Below the pieces are notes generated by a model. The model was not told the DNA's origin. It saw nothing but the letters and a program-made list of their open reading frames with translations, and ran no database searches. A program made the translations under genes and the position numbers. Below, one piece after another: positions 11,557 to 23,186 of a stretch of DNA of 64,000 bases. Numbering within the stretch: position 1 is the stretch's first letter; every line of letters begins with the position of its first letter. Origin of the DNA: Talinum fruticosum (taxonomy: Eukaryota; Streptophyta; Magnoliopsida; Caryophyllales; Talinaceae); NCBI GenBank assembly GCA_021018815.1, contig JAITYX010000087.1, positions 682,001 to 746,000 on the forward strand, read 5' to 3'.

Positions 11557-13050
11557 ACTACTACAAAAACGTTATAGGAATACAAGTCCGTCGCTACCTA
11601 GCAACGAAACCGACATTTGTCGGATAAAACTTAGCTAGTGACGGAAAAAAATCCATCGCAACTTTACTCATTAGCGACGGAACTAACTACGGAAATAGAA
11701 AAATTAGCGACGGATTTATGAAATAAATTGTTTTTAATATTTTTTACTTAGTGACAGAATCAGTCCATCGTTGATTCCGTCGCTAAATCTAATTTTTAAT
11801 TTTTTTATTAGCTACGGAATTAGTCTGTCGCTAATTCCGTCGCTAATTCAAAATTTTTAAAATTTTAAATTTGCCGCCTATTTTAATTGAAAAAATATAA
11901 AATTTTTCAAATTTAAATTAGCGACGAGAATTTCCGTCGCTAATTCAAAATTTTCAAAATTTAAATTTGTCGCCTATTTTAATTTTTCAAATTTTTACTT
12001 AGCGATGGACCAGTCCTTCGCTGATTCCATTGCTAACTCAAAATTTGAAAAATTTTAAGTTGGCGGGCTATTAAATTTTGTTCAGTTTTGAAATTATGAA
12101 AATTTTTAATTAGCGACGGATCTGTTTCCGACGCTAATCAATTTTTTCAAATCCGTCATTATGTTGGAAATAAAACCCCGACTTCATCGAGGCCCGACAA
12201 ACCATAAGGAGAAATAGATTGAGAATTAGAGAGAAGTGAGAGTCCGAGAGAGCAACAGGCTGAAAACCTTTCCTCCTTTTGCAACTTTCCACCACCGTCG
12301 TTCGCCGCCGCCATCGCCACCGCCGTACACGCCACCAACTAACCACCTTTAAGCTCTTGTAGGTATGCTTTCTCCATCCTCCCTCATTGTTGGTTGTATT
12401 TATAGTTTACCTTGTTTACTATAAAATTTGATATTTTAGAGGATTTGATGTAACTTATTTTGATAGGTATGGTTGGAATGAAAATGAGGTAAAAGGTGAA
12501 GATATTGAGGAAGAGGAAGAAGAAGGGGAAAAGGAAGATGAAGATGAAGAACATAACTTGTGTTTGTAAACAATGTAATACTCTTGTTTCTTTTCTTCAA
12601 TTAGTTTTTATGGATGTTGGTGAATTAAAGTTGAATTATTTATGACTTTTGTGTTTGTATATGATTTTTGTGTTTGAATTGAAGTTGAATTTGATGTTGT
12701 TACGCTGCCCGTTTGGATTTGTATTTCGTTTTAGATTTTTTGTATTAAGCACTCGAAAACACACAAAATTGTTAAATTTTTTTAAAAAATTGGCAATGAA
12801 GTAGCGACTGAACCGACAATTGTGTCGTTGAAATCAGCGACGGAATTGACTGTTCCGTCACCGATGGTAGCAACGAAATTTCTTGTTCCATCGCTGAAAT
12901 CAGCGACGGAATTGGCAATTCCGTCTCTAATTTTGCTAGCTACGGAATCAAATTCCGTCGCTAATCAGCCGACGTAATCGTTTTTCCGTAACTAATTGTG
13001 AAATTCCTTATCAGCTGTTTCTATCGCTATATGGCGATTTTCTAGCGGTG
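11557..13050. mobile_element. Non-autonomous CACTA element (CACTA-1)
   Basis: A 1,494-bp element starting CACTACTACAAAAAC and ending TTTTCTAGCGGTG, an altered form of the TTTTCTAGTAGTG end of CACTA-2. It is flanked by a perfect 3-bp target duplication GAG (11554-11556 and 13051-13053). Both ends are packed with direct and inverted copies of TAGCGACGGAA, the subterminal transposase-binding-type repeats of plant En/Spm elements. The middle keeps a plus-strand acidic tail (about 12470-12570, an EEEEEEGEKEDEDEE run), probably the relic of a transposase C-terminus. It sits inside LINE ORF1 or just past it. Confidence 0.9.
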
Positions 13051-13053
13051 GAG

Positions 13054-14003
13054 GTTGCCCCAATGTTTTTTTCTTAGACTTCCTATTACCATGGTCCAAG
13101 AGTCTTCATTAGCAATTTTGTCTTTTTTAACAACACCAGTGTGCTTAGTTGTGACACCTAGCACGTCTGTACGACTAGAAAAACGAGGAGAGGAGTGATA
13201 ATTAGCATTAAAGGGAATGATGACGTTCTGGAAGTTAGTGTTATTTCGTAAGTCAACCTCTTTGTCTTTATCTACCTGTTGGTCAAGAATTTTTCCCGGC
13301 TTAGATGAGCTTGCTTTCATGAAGGGGCAAGAGTCATTTTTATGCCCAACTATTCTACAACGAAGGCAAAAATGGTCAAGATTTTCATATACTACTTTTT
13401 GCCAATAATTTTGTATCCAAATTTTAGGAACAAGGGATTTAGAAAGCGAAATTTTAACATAGACACGGGCATAACGACCTCGGTCAATGGTGCATGTCAC
13501 ATAGTCCACCTTCATAGGCTTCATAATAATTTTGGTGATATCAAATAAAGCTAAGTTATTGAAGTATTCAACTGGAAGCTCAGAAAACCGCACCCAAAGA
13601 ACCACAGATGTAAATGGGTTCATGGAGGGCTGAAAATTCAGTTTTCATTTCACAAGCATGAGATAGTGCCCAATTACGAACCATGGTCCATTACTAAGAA
13701 TTATTTCTAAATTAGAGCTAGATTCAAATCAAAATAAGAAGACATTCCTCCTCAATTCAACAACCTCTAAAGATCCAGTTAGCTTCCATATATAACGAAC
13801 TTTAGAATACATTATGTCATACCTGATCGTATCAGCCAACATCTTACCCATGAGAGTGTTGGCCCACGGGGTACATAGGAGCTGCAATTGTTGTGGGGAG
13901 ACCTTAATTTTGAACGGTGTGTCTGGGCTGTCTAGATATTTCTCGCTTCTAGTTTCAAACTGCAAGGCTCTCAAAGTTTTTCGTCCACGTCTTCCCTTCT
14001 TTA
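13054..14003 (-). pseudogene. LINE ORF1 (DUF4283-like, zinc knuckle), interrupted
   Basis: Minus-strand ORF1 nucleic-acid-binding protein. Block 13974-13729 reads LCTPWANTLMGKMLADTIRY and YIWKLTGSLEVVELRRNVFL, the DUF4283-type fold of plant LINE ORF1 proteins. Block 13623-13042 continues with LWVRFSELPVEYFNN, a domain ending in ARVYVKISLSK, and a zinc knuckle CLRCRIVGHKNDSCP (about 13345-13300, CX2CX4HX4C, zf-CCHC_4 type). A frame change at about 13650-13720 separates the two blocks. The CACTA-1 insertion cuts the 3' side at 13053 and the MITE at 14004 cuts the 5' side, leaving ORF1 in three parts. Confidence 0.85.
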
Positions 14004-14451
14004 GGCTATATTTGATTCTAAGAAAATAAGTTGGAAAGAAAATTTAAATGGAAAAAAAGTGATGAGGAAAAAAGTTAAGAGGAAATTAATTTTTTTCTTA
14101 TGTTTGGTTCAAGGAAAAATAGAGGGAAAAAATTATAATCATTACATTGTCATGGAGAGCATAGAGAAAATACTCAATAACATTGATTAATTGAGAGGAG
14201 AGAGAAAATTTTTAATGACATTTCTTAATAGAATTCTCTCTTTTTTTTTCATTTCTCTCTCTTTGTGAAAATTTTCTTCCATATTCCTCTCAATTTTGGA
14301 AGGAAAATATCATTGACCAAATTGATAAAATTTTCCGTGAGTTTTTCCATGAAACTTTTTTCTCTCATTTTTCTTCAATTCAAACAAGGAAAGAAATTCA
14401 TTTTCCACATTTTTTTCTTTCCTTCTAATTTTGTTAGAATCAAATAGAGCC
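14004..14451. mobile_element. Tourist-like MITE (PIF/Harbinger type)
   Basis: A 448-bp AT-rich element with terminal inverted repeats GGCTATATTTGATTCTAA and GGCTCTATTTGATTCTAA, flanked by the 3-bp target duplication TTA (14001-14003 and 14452-14454). A 3-bp TWA duplication is the hallmark of PIF/Harbinger MITEs. It has no coding capacity and splits LINE ORF1. A second, inverted copy of the family lies at 22636-23107. Confidence 0.92.
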
Positions 14452-14454
14452 TTA

Positions 14455-14740
14455 AGGATTTTTTAAAAGATAACTTATCTTTCATGGACTTCGTAGAATT
14501 TGTGTTAATAGGCATAAAGTCAGTTGGCTGAAGATGAGGAGGGGATGAACCTAACGGTCCCCTTGACAGAGAGAGATTAACAACATTTTCAAGGTGCAAA
14601 ATGATTGGGGAAGAAGGTGGAAAACGTGGAGGCAGCGCAGGAAGGGTTTCCTCGCCCTCCATGTCCTCTGAATAATCGTATTATTTTTACTACACACTTT
14701 TTCATCATGCCAATAGAGTTTTTTATTTTTTATTTTTTAT
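14455..14740 (-). pseudogene. LINE ORF1 N-terminus and 5' end
   Basis: On the minus strand an ATG at 14662 opens MEGEETLPALPPRFPPSSP and runs to the MITE, reading MKDKLSFKKSL just before it; beyond the MITE ORF1 continues at 14003. A proline-rich start followed by a DUF4283-like domain is typical of plant LINE ORF1. The exact 5' end is unclear: a 14-bp motif CATGCCAATARAGTT occurs twice nearby (about 14706 and 14747), which may reflect the insertion site or a local duplication. Confidence 0.6.
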
Positions 14741-15440
14741 GGCTTCATGCCAATAAAGTTGGTTGAATGGAACGAATGTTGTTATCATATAGTTTGTGAG
14801 ATCATGTGTTCAAAGCCTAGAACTCACCAAATTGCTTTTCCTGAGGCAATAATCAATTTCTTTTTTTAATTATTATTCTGTTAAATTAAATTATTCTTTG
14901 CTATTTCACATTAGAGATTTGATAATTGTTTCCATACTTTAAAAATTATTCCTTATAAAAAAATTTTAACGCAGGTAATTGTTTGAATTTTCAAATATCT
15001 TTTAGTGAATATATTTCTCACTTCTGTTTTAGTAATTTTTTAATAAAAATTTTTAATAGTATTATTCATGCCTCTTTAATGTTAATTTTTTTATTTAACT
15101 TTTAATTTTTATAAATTTTTCAATATTGCAAATTTAATAAACAAACATTGCAAAAATAATTAAAAAGGATTTAAAGGTAATTTAAAAAAATAATTTTGAG
15201 GTTTATATCATCACTACTACTATATTACGTTTTAATTTTTAATGTACAATAGAATATTGTTTCGTGTATAGCTGAACTAAGTTTGGTATTGAGGTTTAGA
15301 TCTATACTTTTATTTTTAGTTTTTAGTGTATTAGAACATTGTTTTGTTTATGATATATCAATGTTTAGAGTTTTGGATAAAATGATAGATTGTCTTATCA
15401 AACTTGAAATCATTTTTCAAGAACAATTGATAATTATATA
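14741..15440. other. AT-rich spacer
   Basis: 700 bp of AT-rich DNA with poly-T/A stretches. I see no gene and no element with clear ends. A short GTTCAAAGCCTAGAACTC stretch near 14810 faintly resembles a Pol III B box, but there is no matching A box or SINE tail. Confidence 0.5.
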
Positions 15441-15844
15441 GGGTATGTTTGGTTTGGGGGGGATCGTTTTCCTGAAAAACAATTTCCCATAGGAAAGTGA
15501 TTTTTCTTAATTATTATTTTCCACATACATTTTCCTTTGTTTGGTAGAAGGAAAATAATTTTCTAAAATTCATTTTTCATTGTTTGGTAGTAAGGAAATT
15601 AATTGCATAACCTTAAACCCTACACCCTAAACCCTAATGTTTGCTTGAAACCAAAGTTAAGTCATTTCCATATATTTCCAAAATCACAATGCTATTTCAA
15701 ACAAAGTTAAGCTATTCCCAAATTAAAAGAAGCACGGTTTCAATGCAGAAAATACAGAGTTTGAACAATATTATCAAAAAAAAAAAAAAGAAGTCTGATT
15801 TAGAGTTTGTCTTACCACATCAAATGCCTAATACCATGAGCTTT

Positions 15845-16190
15845 TAAGTTTTGTTCTTCTTCATGAAGTTGTCAAGTCAAATCCTATAAAGCTTCTTATT
15901 TTTCACTAGAAATTCTTTGCTTTGACTTTCATTTTCATTCGGATAATCAAATGTAGAAGCCAAGAACTCATCTTCGTAACCTGCAATCTTCATGACTTTG
16001 TGATAGAGTAGCTCAACATCAAGCTTGGATTTGGAGATTTTTGGAGAGCCGTATCAACTTCACCAAGTTGGTTACTTATTATTTGTATTTTTGGATCGGA
16101 CTCACGAGCTCTCTTTCGAGTAATCTTTGTTTCTTGTGGAACACTAGAAGTGGTCGACTCGTTTATCATTCTCTTTTACTATCTCGAGTA
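15845..16190 (-). pseudogene. Myb/SANT-like protein C-terminus (Harbinger ORF1-type) remnant
   Basis: Read on the minus strand in two frames. The first part is a basic, serine-rich stretch (PQETKITRKRARESDP, then SNQLGEVDTALQK). The second has the C-terminal helical signature MKIAGYEDEFLASTFDY, NENESQSKEFLVKN and LDNFMKKN, resembling the dEfLl.afdyL..ne..a..Fl.k....rk.WL end of plant Myb/SANT-like (Myb_DNA-bind_3) proteins, which are carried by PIF/Harbinger elements or derived from them. One frameshift at about 16045 and a stop in KLYRI*LDNF make it a pseudogene. The DNA-binding N-terminus is not recognisable. Confidence 0.5.
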
Positions 16191-16935
16191 TCGGTATCTC
16201 CCTTATCCTTAAGATTTGCTACTATGATCCTGAATGTCATAACAAAAATAATTGAATGCACAATTTTTAAGAAAAAAGAAGCATTAAGCCATCAACCGAT
16301 AGACACAGCTAGAGTGAGCAAACAAGTAGGAGATTGACACCAATCAGTCACCAACCAACTCCGAACTATCAGTCACACTTTCAATTGGGAATAAGCAAAC
16401 AATAGGAAATCGACACCAATCAAACAGAGAGAAGTATGTAAATGTAAATAAAAATTAGAAAAAGAATGAAAGACAAACAATTGAGCAACTAGAAGATGCA
16501 TGAAGGCTCTAGAAGTCGAAGACGAGGGATCAATTGACTAAGATACAAGTACATGTGATACGTATAAGCACGTGTTACAAATCAAAATTCAAATTCCAAT
16601 TTCCATATTCAAATAATCCATTGGTTTTGGTACACTATCAAACCGACAACTACACTATAAAAAAACCCAGATTATTATCTTGTACAAGTATAGAAAGTCT
16701 AAATTGGTACATAAAGATTCTAAAGCCCCACAAGTTTCATATCCAGAATGAGACCTTATGCCATTGTAATCACAACATAATATACAACACAGGAACAACA
16801 TAATGTCTCCTGAAGTATGTATACATAACTCAATGCAAACTAGAGAAATGTCGTCAACTTAAAATGTGACCCAACTTGAACTTAACCCGACAAGTGTCTG
16901 GACCATCTATATGTATGTCACTACTACAAAACTGC

Positions 16936-17290
16936 TAAATAGCGACGGAAACCATTCCGTCGCCACATAGCGACGGAATCAGCGACGGAGACCGACAAAA
17001 ATGACACATGTTTCGGACAACAACGGAATTAGCGACGGAATAAGGCATCCGTCGCTATTTTGGGATCAGCGACGGACCATGCCGTCGCTATTCCGTCGCT
17101 GAGTCGATTAGCGACGGAATATTCCGTCGCTAAGCCGTCGCGAGTGAGCGGCCGATATTTCGGGTATTACACAACCCGAAAAAAAATTAAATTAATTTAA
17201 TAATTAGCGATCGAATTTTCCGTTCATCGGTCCGTAGGCGATGAAAATTTTTTAATTAGCGAAGGAACAGCGACGAACTTTTCACGTCGC
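16936..17290. repeat. CACTA-2 left subterminal repeats
   Basis: Dense direct and inverted copies of TAGCGACGGAA / TTCCGTCGCTA. In En/Spm elements such arrays are the binding sites of the TnpA-type protein that brings the two ends together. Confidence 0.85.
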
Positions 17291-17341
17291 TAATTACGCA
17301 TATATCCGGATCCGGCCTTCGGTCGGACCGAATTTCGCAGC

Positions 17342-17376
<35 letters not shown>

Positions 17377-18310
17377 AGGTTCCGAGCGTTAACCCCGCCG
17401 AATCACCACCGCCAACCCCACTCCCGCCGGCGACTCGGGCCCCCGCCTGCACGGTTGTCCCTCGCTGCCGGCCGCTGCCCTTCCTCCGCCACTTGAGGAA
17501 CACGAAGGCCGAAGACTTCACCGTTCTCCTTGGTTTCTCTCGACTCGTGTCCAAGCCGCTGCTGCCGCTCGGGTGGAGGACGCCGCCGACGCACCGCCGC
17601 TGCTGCCGCCACACGCCTGTCCTTCCGCCGTCGCCGCTCGTGCCGCCGCCGGTGCCGCCCATAGTTTTGAGGTATGGTTTTGTTGATTTTTATTAGATTT
17701 ATGGTTTTATAAAATTGAAATTGAAATTGAAATTGATGAATATATGTAATTTGTTGGAAATTAATGTTGTTTGTGAATGAATTTGAGAAGAAAAATGTGC
17801 AATTGTGTTGTTTATGGAGTAAATGTTATTGAAGTTAAATTTAGGGTTTTTAAAAATGTAACTTGAAATTGATGAATATATGTAATTTGGTGGAAATTAA
17901 TGTTGTTTGTGGATGAATTTGAAAAGAAAAATGTGCAATTGTGTTGGATTTGTTGGACATTATTGTTGAAGTTGAGGTAAATGGTTTTTGTGATTTATAT
18001 ATGTGTAATTGTTTGTTGTTTATTTGTGTGAAGTTGTTTATGCTAATTAGGTATGATTATAGGTATGATTAGGTATGATTAGTTTAATTATATTTATATG
18101 AGTTTATTTATGCTAATTAGGTATGATTAGTTTAATTATGATATAAATATTTACTGAGTAAAATGTAGAAATTAAATAAATTAATGTATAATAAAAAAAT
18201 ATATAGATGCATAATGGTTATATATAGATTATGTTCGTTATAGAAAATATGTAATCATATAACATCTCCATGTATTGGTATTATTAACTAATAATTTAAT
18301 AAATTGTTAA

Positions 18311-18836
18311 ATGTCAATCGGAATATATATGGACGGGTCTACGCATCGTAGATGGATGTATCATAGGTTATTACCCGGTAGAGTTGGGTATAGACAAGAG
18401 TTTTTAGACGGCGTTAAGGAGTTTGATGCACATGCTAGAAGCCAATCGGAATTTGTACATAATCAACAATATAGGTGTCCATGTCGCAAATGCGTAAATC
18501 GGAAGTATAAGGATCCCGATGAAGTTATGTTGCACCTCTATCAATATGATTTTCTTCCAAACGATTGGTATTGGACTAGTCATAGATCCTCATTTACATC
18601 ACTTTGGTTGATAACTCAATCTCAGCAGAAGAATTAGTTGATGATGTTATTTTAAACCGAGAAGATGAGATTGAGGATGTTAGTGAAGAGGAGGATGGTG
18701 AAGAAGATGAAGAAGGTGAATGGGATGATGATAACATCACCGATGACGAAGAAGAACATATCCTATTCAATGATGCTCGAAGAGGATAGTGAAGAAGATG
18801 ATGATAACACTGATGATGAGGATGATGGCTAGTTGA
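18311..18836 (+). pseudogene. CACTA transposase-associated domain and acidic tail (TNP2 remnant)
   Basis: The frame starting at 18311 has the Transpos_assoc domain found at the N-terminus of plant CACTA TnpD/TNP2 transposases: RRWMYHRLLPGRVGYRQEF, then a Cys pattern CPCRKCVNRKYKDPDEVM and HLYQYDFLPNDWYWTSH. It stops at 18635 and, in a shifted frame (18604-18789), continues into an acidic run of Asp/Glu that matches the far C-terminus of the transposase. The catalytic DDE portion between these two is missing: roughly 2 kb of coding sequence has been deleted, so head and tail are joined. It cannot catalyse transposition. Confidence 0.8.
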
Positions 18837-19075
18837 TAATGTTCTTTTTTGGGTTTGTTTTATATTGTATAACTTTCATTTATGTTGTAATGAAAGGAAT
18901 TCTTATTAATGTAATGAAGGTGAAACAATTGAAGCGTAATTTATTCATAGAAGAATATTTATATCTAACGTTTACATGTTTATAAGTTTACTATTGATTA
19001 TATGTTGTTTTATATGAAATCACTTGAATAGTTGGATGTTTACTAATAGTGTGAATTACTTGTTTATGTTCGGAA

Positions 19076-20825
19076 AAATGGAGAGAGGTAGAGGCAGGTC
19101 CAAAAGATCAGCTACTCGAGGAAGGGCTAGAAACACCACTACCGATGGGGAAGGTAATGATGTGAACACTTCTACCCCATCTCAAAACCCTCATTAGCTT
19201 CAATCTCCTGTAGGTGGAGCACTATCTCCACACTCCCCTCACAACCAAACTCCATTGGGGGGTCATTTATTCCCAACCCTCCTTTTTCCAACCCCAAACT
19301 TCCCACACATACAAAACCCAATGGGTGGGTCTTTCTTCCTAAACCCTCCATATTCTCAGCGACCCCATATGTACTCAAACCCGTCTAATACATATGCATA
19401 TCACCAATATGGTACAAATAATGTACCACGCATCCATGTTGGTGCCGAACAAAGGCCACCACAAAGGCCTACAAATGATGGACCAACCGATGCAGGGAAC
19501 GAGCATCCTAGTCTTGAATCAAGCAGTGCTAGCGATCGAGAAAAGATTCGAATTGAGTCGGATGGTGAAGGGTAAGTGTGATAATAAGGAATAAAATAAA
19601 TTAAGCATATTAGTTATTAGTAGAACTAACTATTTTATATGTTTCTTGATTAGGCTCTTCCCGATTGACAAAGTTGTGGATACGATTTCCTACATCTTCC
19701 AAAGCAAGTACGACGGAGCTTAGCCTATATGGGGTAAAGTCCCTTGATCACAACATGATCGAGTGGTTTTCCGAGTTTAAGGTAATGACAACTCTTTAGT
19801 TTTCTGAATTTCAGATAACATAATGACTTATTGTGCATGTTCGAACATTATATTATAATTTCATAACTTATAAACTACTTTTTTATTTATATAGAAATTT
19901 TTCACTTGGTCTCCAACCGATGAAGTCCAAATAAGAAGAAATTTTGAAAAGAAAGGAAGTGATCGACTAAACGACTTCATGCTGAAGGCGAGGAAAAATA
20001 AGAAGAAGCCGAAATGGTTGGGTGACAACTACTGGCGCGAGTTGCTCGAATATTGGGAAACTGCCGACTACAAGAAGTTCCGTGAGCAAGCTCGGAAAAA
20101 CCGCCATGCTGATCAAGGGGACTTGGTTCATCGCTCCATACTTGTGGCTCAATCCCTATGACGGAGCGTAAGCGGCGATTGGTACATACCCCTTTCTTAA
20201 TGATTACGCATGCAACTATTAACATGTTCATATTAGTAAATTGATTCTCTACTAACTTGTGTTTTATTCAGATGAAGGAGCTTAAAGGAGTTCAGCCTCT
20301 ACCGACCCAACTATTTTCACGTACGCACAAAACAAAAAAGGACGAATGGGTCGACAAAAAATCCAAGGCCATTTATGTGAGTAACCTTATATATGCATTT
20401 TGCATATTTTTCTATCTATTGTTTTCGTTAACAACCTTGTGATATGTACATGCCTCAAATATTTATATTATATTTAGGACAAGTTTCAAAAAGAGTGGGA
20501 AGAGTTGCAAAACACTCAACCCGCTCAAACTTCCAGTGATGACCCCAACTCTTCCGAGGATCATGTCTCCACCCCTTCACAACATGAGTTGTGGGTCAAA
20601 GCCAATGCGAACAAGAAAGGTCGCATTTATGGACTTGGATTTGAAGCTAGAAACTTGAAACCAACCATGCCCTTCAAATCACCGAAACCTTCTATTGTAG
20701 ATGACTCAGAGTTGAGATCAACATTGCATAATTTAAATTCTGAGTTACAGCAATGGATTGAGCATGCTCGGGTGCTTGAGTTGCAAAATAGGCAGACTGA
20801 AAGAAAAGGTCGACGGTTTCGCTGA
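19076..20825 (+). pseudogene. Transposase_24-type (TnpA-like) CACTA gene, multi-exon
   Basis: The second CACTA gene, a DNA-binding accessory protein. It opens MERGRGRSKRSATRGRARN at 19076 (basic, likely DNA-binding or nuclear) and runs into a Pro/Asn-rich region (19255-19575). After an intron (about 19576-19652) the conserved block follows in exons: VPLDHNMIEWFSEFK (before 19782), KFFTWSPTDEVQIRRNFEKK (from about 19894), WLGDNYWRELLEYWETADY, KFREQARKNRHADQGD. Then MKELKGVQPLPTQLFSRTHK to KKSKAIY (20274-20376) and, after another intron, KFQKEWEELQ, ELWVKANANKKGRIYGLGFE and a coiled C-terminus. A TAG at about 19195 and small frame changes suggest decay. The GRIYGLG block is diagnostic of the family. 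Confidence 0.78.
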
Positions 20826-21254
20826 GCCAATAGCACGTATGAATGAATTTCTGCAGTCTCAGCAAGCATCTGGATCTCACCGTTGACCAGCACAACCACA
20901 AGAGGAAGAGGATGAGGAAGAGGATGAGGATAAGTGAGGACCATGAATTCATATGTCAACTTTTGTATATATTGGTGATCATCACTTTGCGAACTCGTTT
21001 AGATGTGTTTAAGGTTTCTTGTGAGCTTTTGTTTGCTTGTTGTGTTGAACTTGTGAATTTGTTTTAAATATGTTATGGTTGTTCATGATGTTGAACATGT
21101 AAGTTGGATTTGTATATCCAACTTTGATGAGTTATTTGTGGCCGGCATATGTAAATGCCAAATGTAAGTGTCACATATGTGAGTGTTGGATTTGTATATC
21201 CATTCACAACTTTTTGTACTAGGGTAACGAATAATTAGAAAATAATATTCAGAA

Positions 21255-21610
21255 TTTTTGACGGAACAGACGACGGAACAACTCAAATCAGCGACGGAAA
21301 CACCCGACGGAACGACTTTCCGTCGCTAATCAGCCGACGGAACGACTTTCCGTCGCTGAATGCCATCGGCTTCGGAAGAGTCACCGTCGCTAATCCGTCG
21401 CTAACTAGCGACGGATCAGCGACGGAAGAATCGTTCCGTCGCTGAATTCAGTCAGCTACGGAAGCTTTTTCCGTCGCCGATCCGTCGCTAATTAGCGACG
21501 GATTTGAAAATATCCGTCGCTGAAATTTAGTGACCCGCTTTTAGCGACGGAAATATTCCGTCGCTAAGTTCGAAATTTCGTCGCTATTGACCAATATTCC
21601 GTCGCAAATT
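21255..21610. repeat. CACTA-2 right subterminal repeats
   Basis: Array of AGCGACGGAA motifs and their complements, mirror of the left subterminal array, ending 20 bp before the terminal CTAGTAGTG. Confidence 0.85.
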
Positions 21611-22212
21611 ATCAGTTTTCTAGTAGTGTGTGTAATTATGCACCAAGTGTTGATTATAGTGTAGTTCAAAATCGACTTCAATTTCGGATGAATCAAATGT
21701 GAAGTTTTATAGATAATTAGGTATCAAACTACGATGAGTAGTAGGTTAACTATATGTATGTGTAATTATCCATTGCTTGTGATTCCTACCAAATGATGAA
21801 AACTGAAACTCTAAAATTAAATCAAACAAAAAAGAAACCAAGCCGTCGAGGAGAGAGGGGGCGTCATTGGTCGACGGGCACCGGGCAGCGGTGGTCTAGG
21901 GGCGGCGCCGGTGCCGGGCGGTGGAGTGCTTTTTGGCAGTGGTGGGCAATTAGGAGTGGGAGGAGGGAGGGAGGGAGAGGGAGGGGAGGGTCTAACTAAG
22001 TTAGGGTTTTGGATTGGTGAACTTCACATTGGTGGGCGAGTGGGAGTGGGAAAATGTAACTTATGGCGATTGAAAAGGGAAAATATTTTCCTTTGCTTTG
22101 GGGAAAACCCATTTTCCTGAAAATTATTTTTAAAATTTTCTTGTACCAAACAGATGAAATTTCGAAAATAATTTTCCGAAAAAATGATTTTACGTCCTAC
22201 CAAACACACCCC

Positions 22213-22635
22213 TAATGTACAATTTTTGATGTGCAAAATTTGGTTGAAATATAAAGTTTGATGAAAAGAATATAATTTAAAAACACATAGATGTTGGAAA
22301 AAATAATATGCAGTATTTACAAACAAGAGAATAATTGATCATTGTTTAATGTATAATTTGTAGTATAAAAAATTTAACTGAAATCTTAACTTTGGTTAAT
22401 AGAATATAATTTAAAGTATATTTGTTTTTAATGCAGATGTTAGAAAAAAATAATATGAAGCAAAAGAATAAGGAAATCTTGAAAAAAAAACTAAGGTTAG
22501 CAAGGTTAAAAAATATAAAGAAAATTAGATTACATATTTAGACTTAAGACCCTGAATGGAAGATAAAAGACCCAAGCTTAACTAGTGCTCCACGGGTTAT
22601 CCATGTTGAAAATATTTGCGTTAGTAAATATATAA
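22213..22635. other. AT-rich spacer
   Basis: AT-rich DNA between the Harbinger-like element and the MITE. No ORF or repeat boundary recognised. Confidence 0.5.
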
Positions 22636-23107
22636 GGCTATATTTGATTCTAAGAAAATTAGAAGGAAAGAAAGAAAATGTGGAAAATGAATTCTTTTTC
22701 CTTGTTGGAATTGAAGAAAAAAGGAGAGAAAAAAATTGATGAAAAAACTCATGAAAAATTTTTGTCAATTTGGTCAATGATATTTTCCTTCCAAAATTGA
22801 GAGGAAAATGGAAGAAAAAATTCACAAAGAGAGAGAAATGGAGAAAAGAAAGAGAATTCTATTAAGAAAGACCATTAAAAATTTTATCTCTTCTCTCAAT
22901 TAATCAATGCTATTGAGTATTTTATCTCTTCTCTCCATGACAATGTGGTTGATGGGTGAGAGGTTGAAAAATATATAATTTTTTCCCTCTATTTTTCCTT
23001 GAACCAAAAACAAGAAAAAAAATAATTTCCCTTAACTTTTTTTCCTCATCACTTTTTTTCCATTTAAATTTTCTTTCCAACCTATTTTTTTATAATCAAA
23101 TAGACTC
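22636..23107. mobile_element. Tourist-like MITE, second copy (inverted)
   Basis: A 472-bp element with ends GGCTATATTTGATTCTAA and ATAATCAAATAGACTC and a TAA target duplication (22633-22635, 23108-23110). Its left half matches the reverse complement of the right half of the MITE at 14004-14451, so the two copies are in opposite orientation. Confidence 0.9.
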
Positions 23108-23186
23108 TAAGAGTTCGATTTAGGCCACGCATTTGTGATGGGTCGTGTGCTTTTCTCCTTTAAGTTTGGGCTGAATGAATGGTGTA

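Larger units (their letters stand above)
16919..21628 (+). mobile_element. CACTA (En/Spm) element with partial transposase genes (CACTA-2)
   Basis: A 4,710-bp element from CACTACTACAAAACTG to GTTTTCTAGTAGTG with a perfect TGT target duplication (16916-16918 and 21629-21631). Subterminal TAGCGACGGAA repeats fill 16936-17290 and 21255-21610. It carries a GC-rich region (17290-17670) that may be promoter and 5' UTR, a transposase-associated domain (18311-18790) and a Transposase_24-type gene with introns (about 19076-20825). The TNP2/Transposase_21 catalytic gene is absent, so the copy is internally deleted and not autonomous. It is inserted in the PIF/Harbinger-like element. Confidence 0.93.
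15441..22212. mobile_element. PIF/Harbinger-like element, split by CACTA-2
   Basis: The left end TA|GGGTATGTTTGGTTTGG at 15441 is matched in inverse by CCTACCAAACACACCCC|TA ending at 22212, and the subterminal regions share AAGGAAAATAATTTTC in inverted orientation. With CACTA-2 (16919-21628) removed it is about 2.1 kb. The left half holds, on the minus strand, a remnant of the Myb/SANT-like protein that accompanies PIF/Harbinger transposases. I found no transposase. The flanks give only a TA or imperfect 3-bp duplication, so the superfamily call rests mostly on the protein remnant and the TTTGGT termini. Confidence 0.6.

Noticed and set aside
14780..14850. SINE-like Pol III B box
   Set aside because: A GTTCAAAGCC-type motif alone, without an A box at the right distance, a tail or flanking duplication.
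16041..16337. 98-codon plus-strand ORF in the Harbinger-like element
   Set aside because: Antisense to the Myb/SANT-like remnant; the minus strand carries the recognisable protein.
17294..17662. 122-codon minus-strand ORF in the CACTA-2 GC-rich region
   Set aside because: Gly/Arg/Ser low-complexity sequence over a GAGAGA microsatellite and GCC repeats; more likely promoter/5' UTR of the element.
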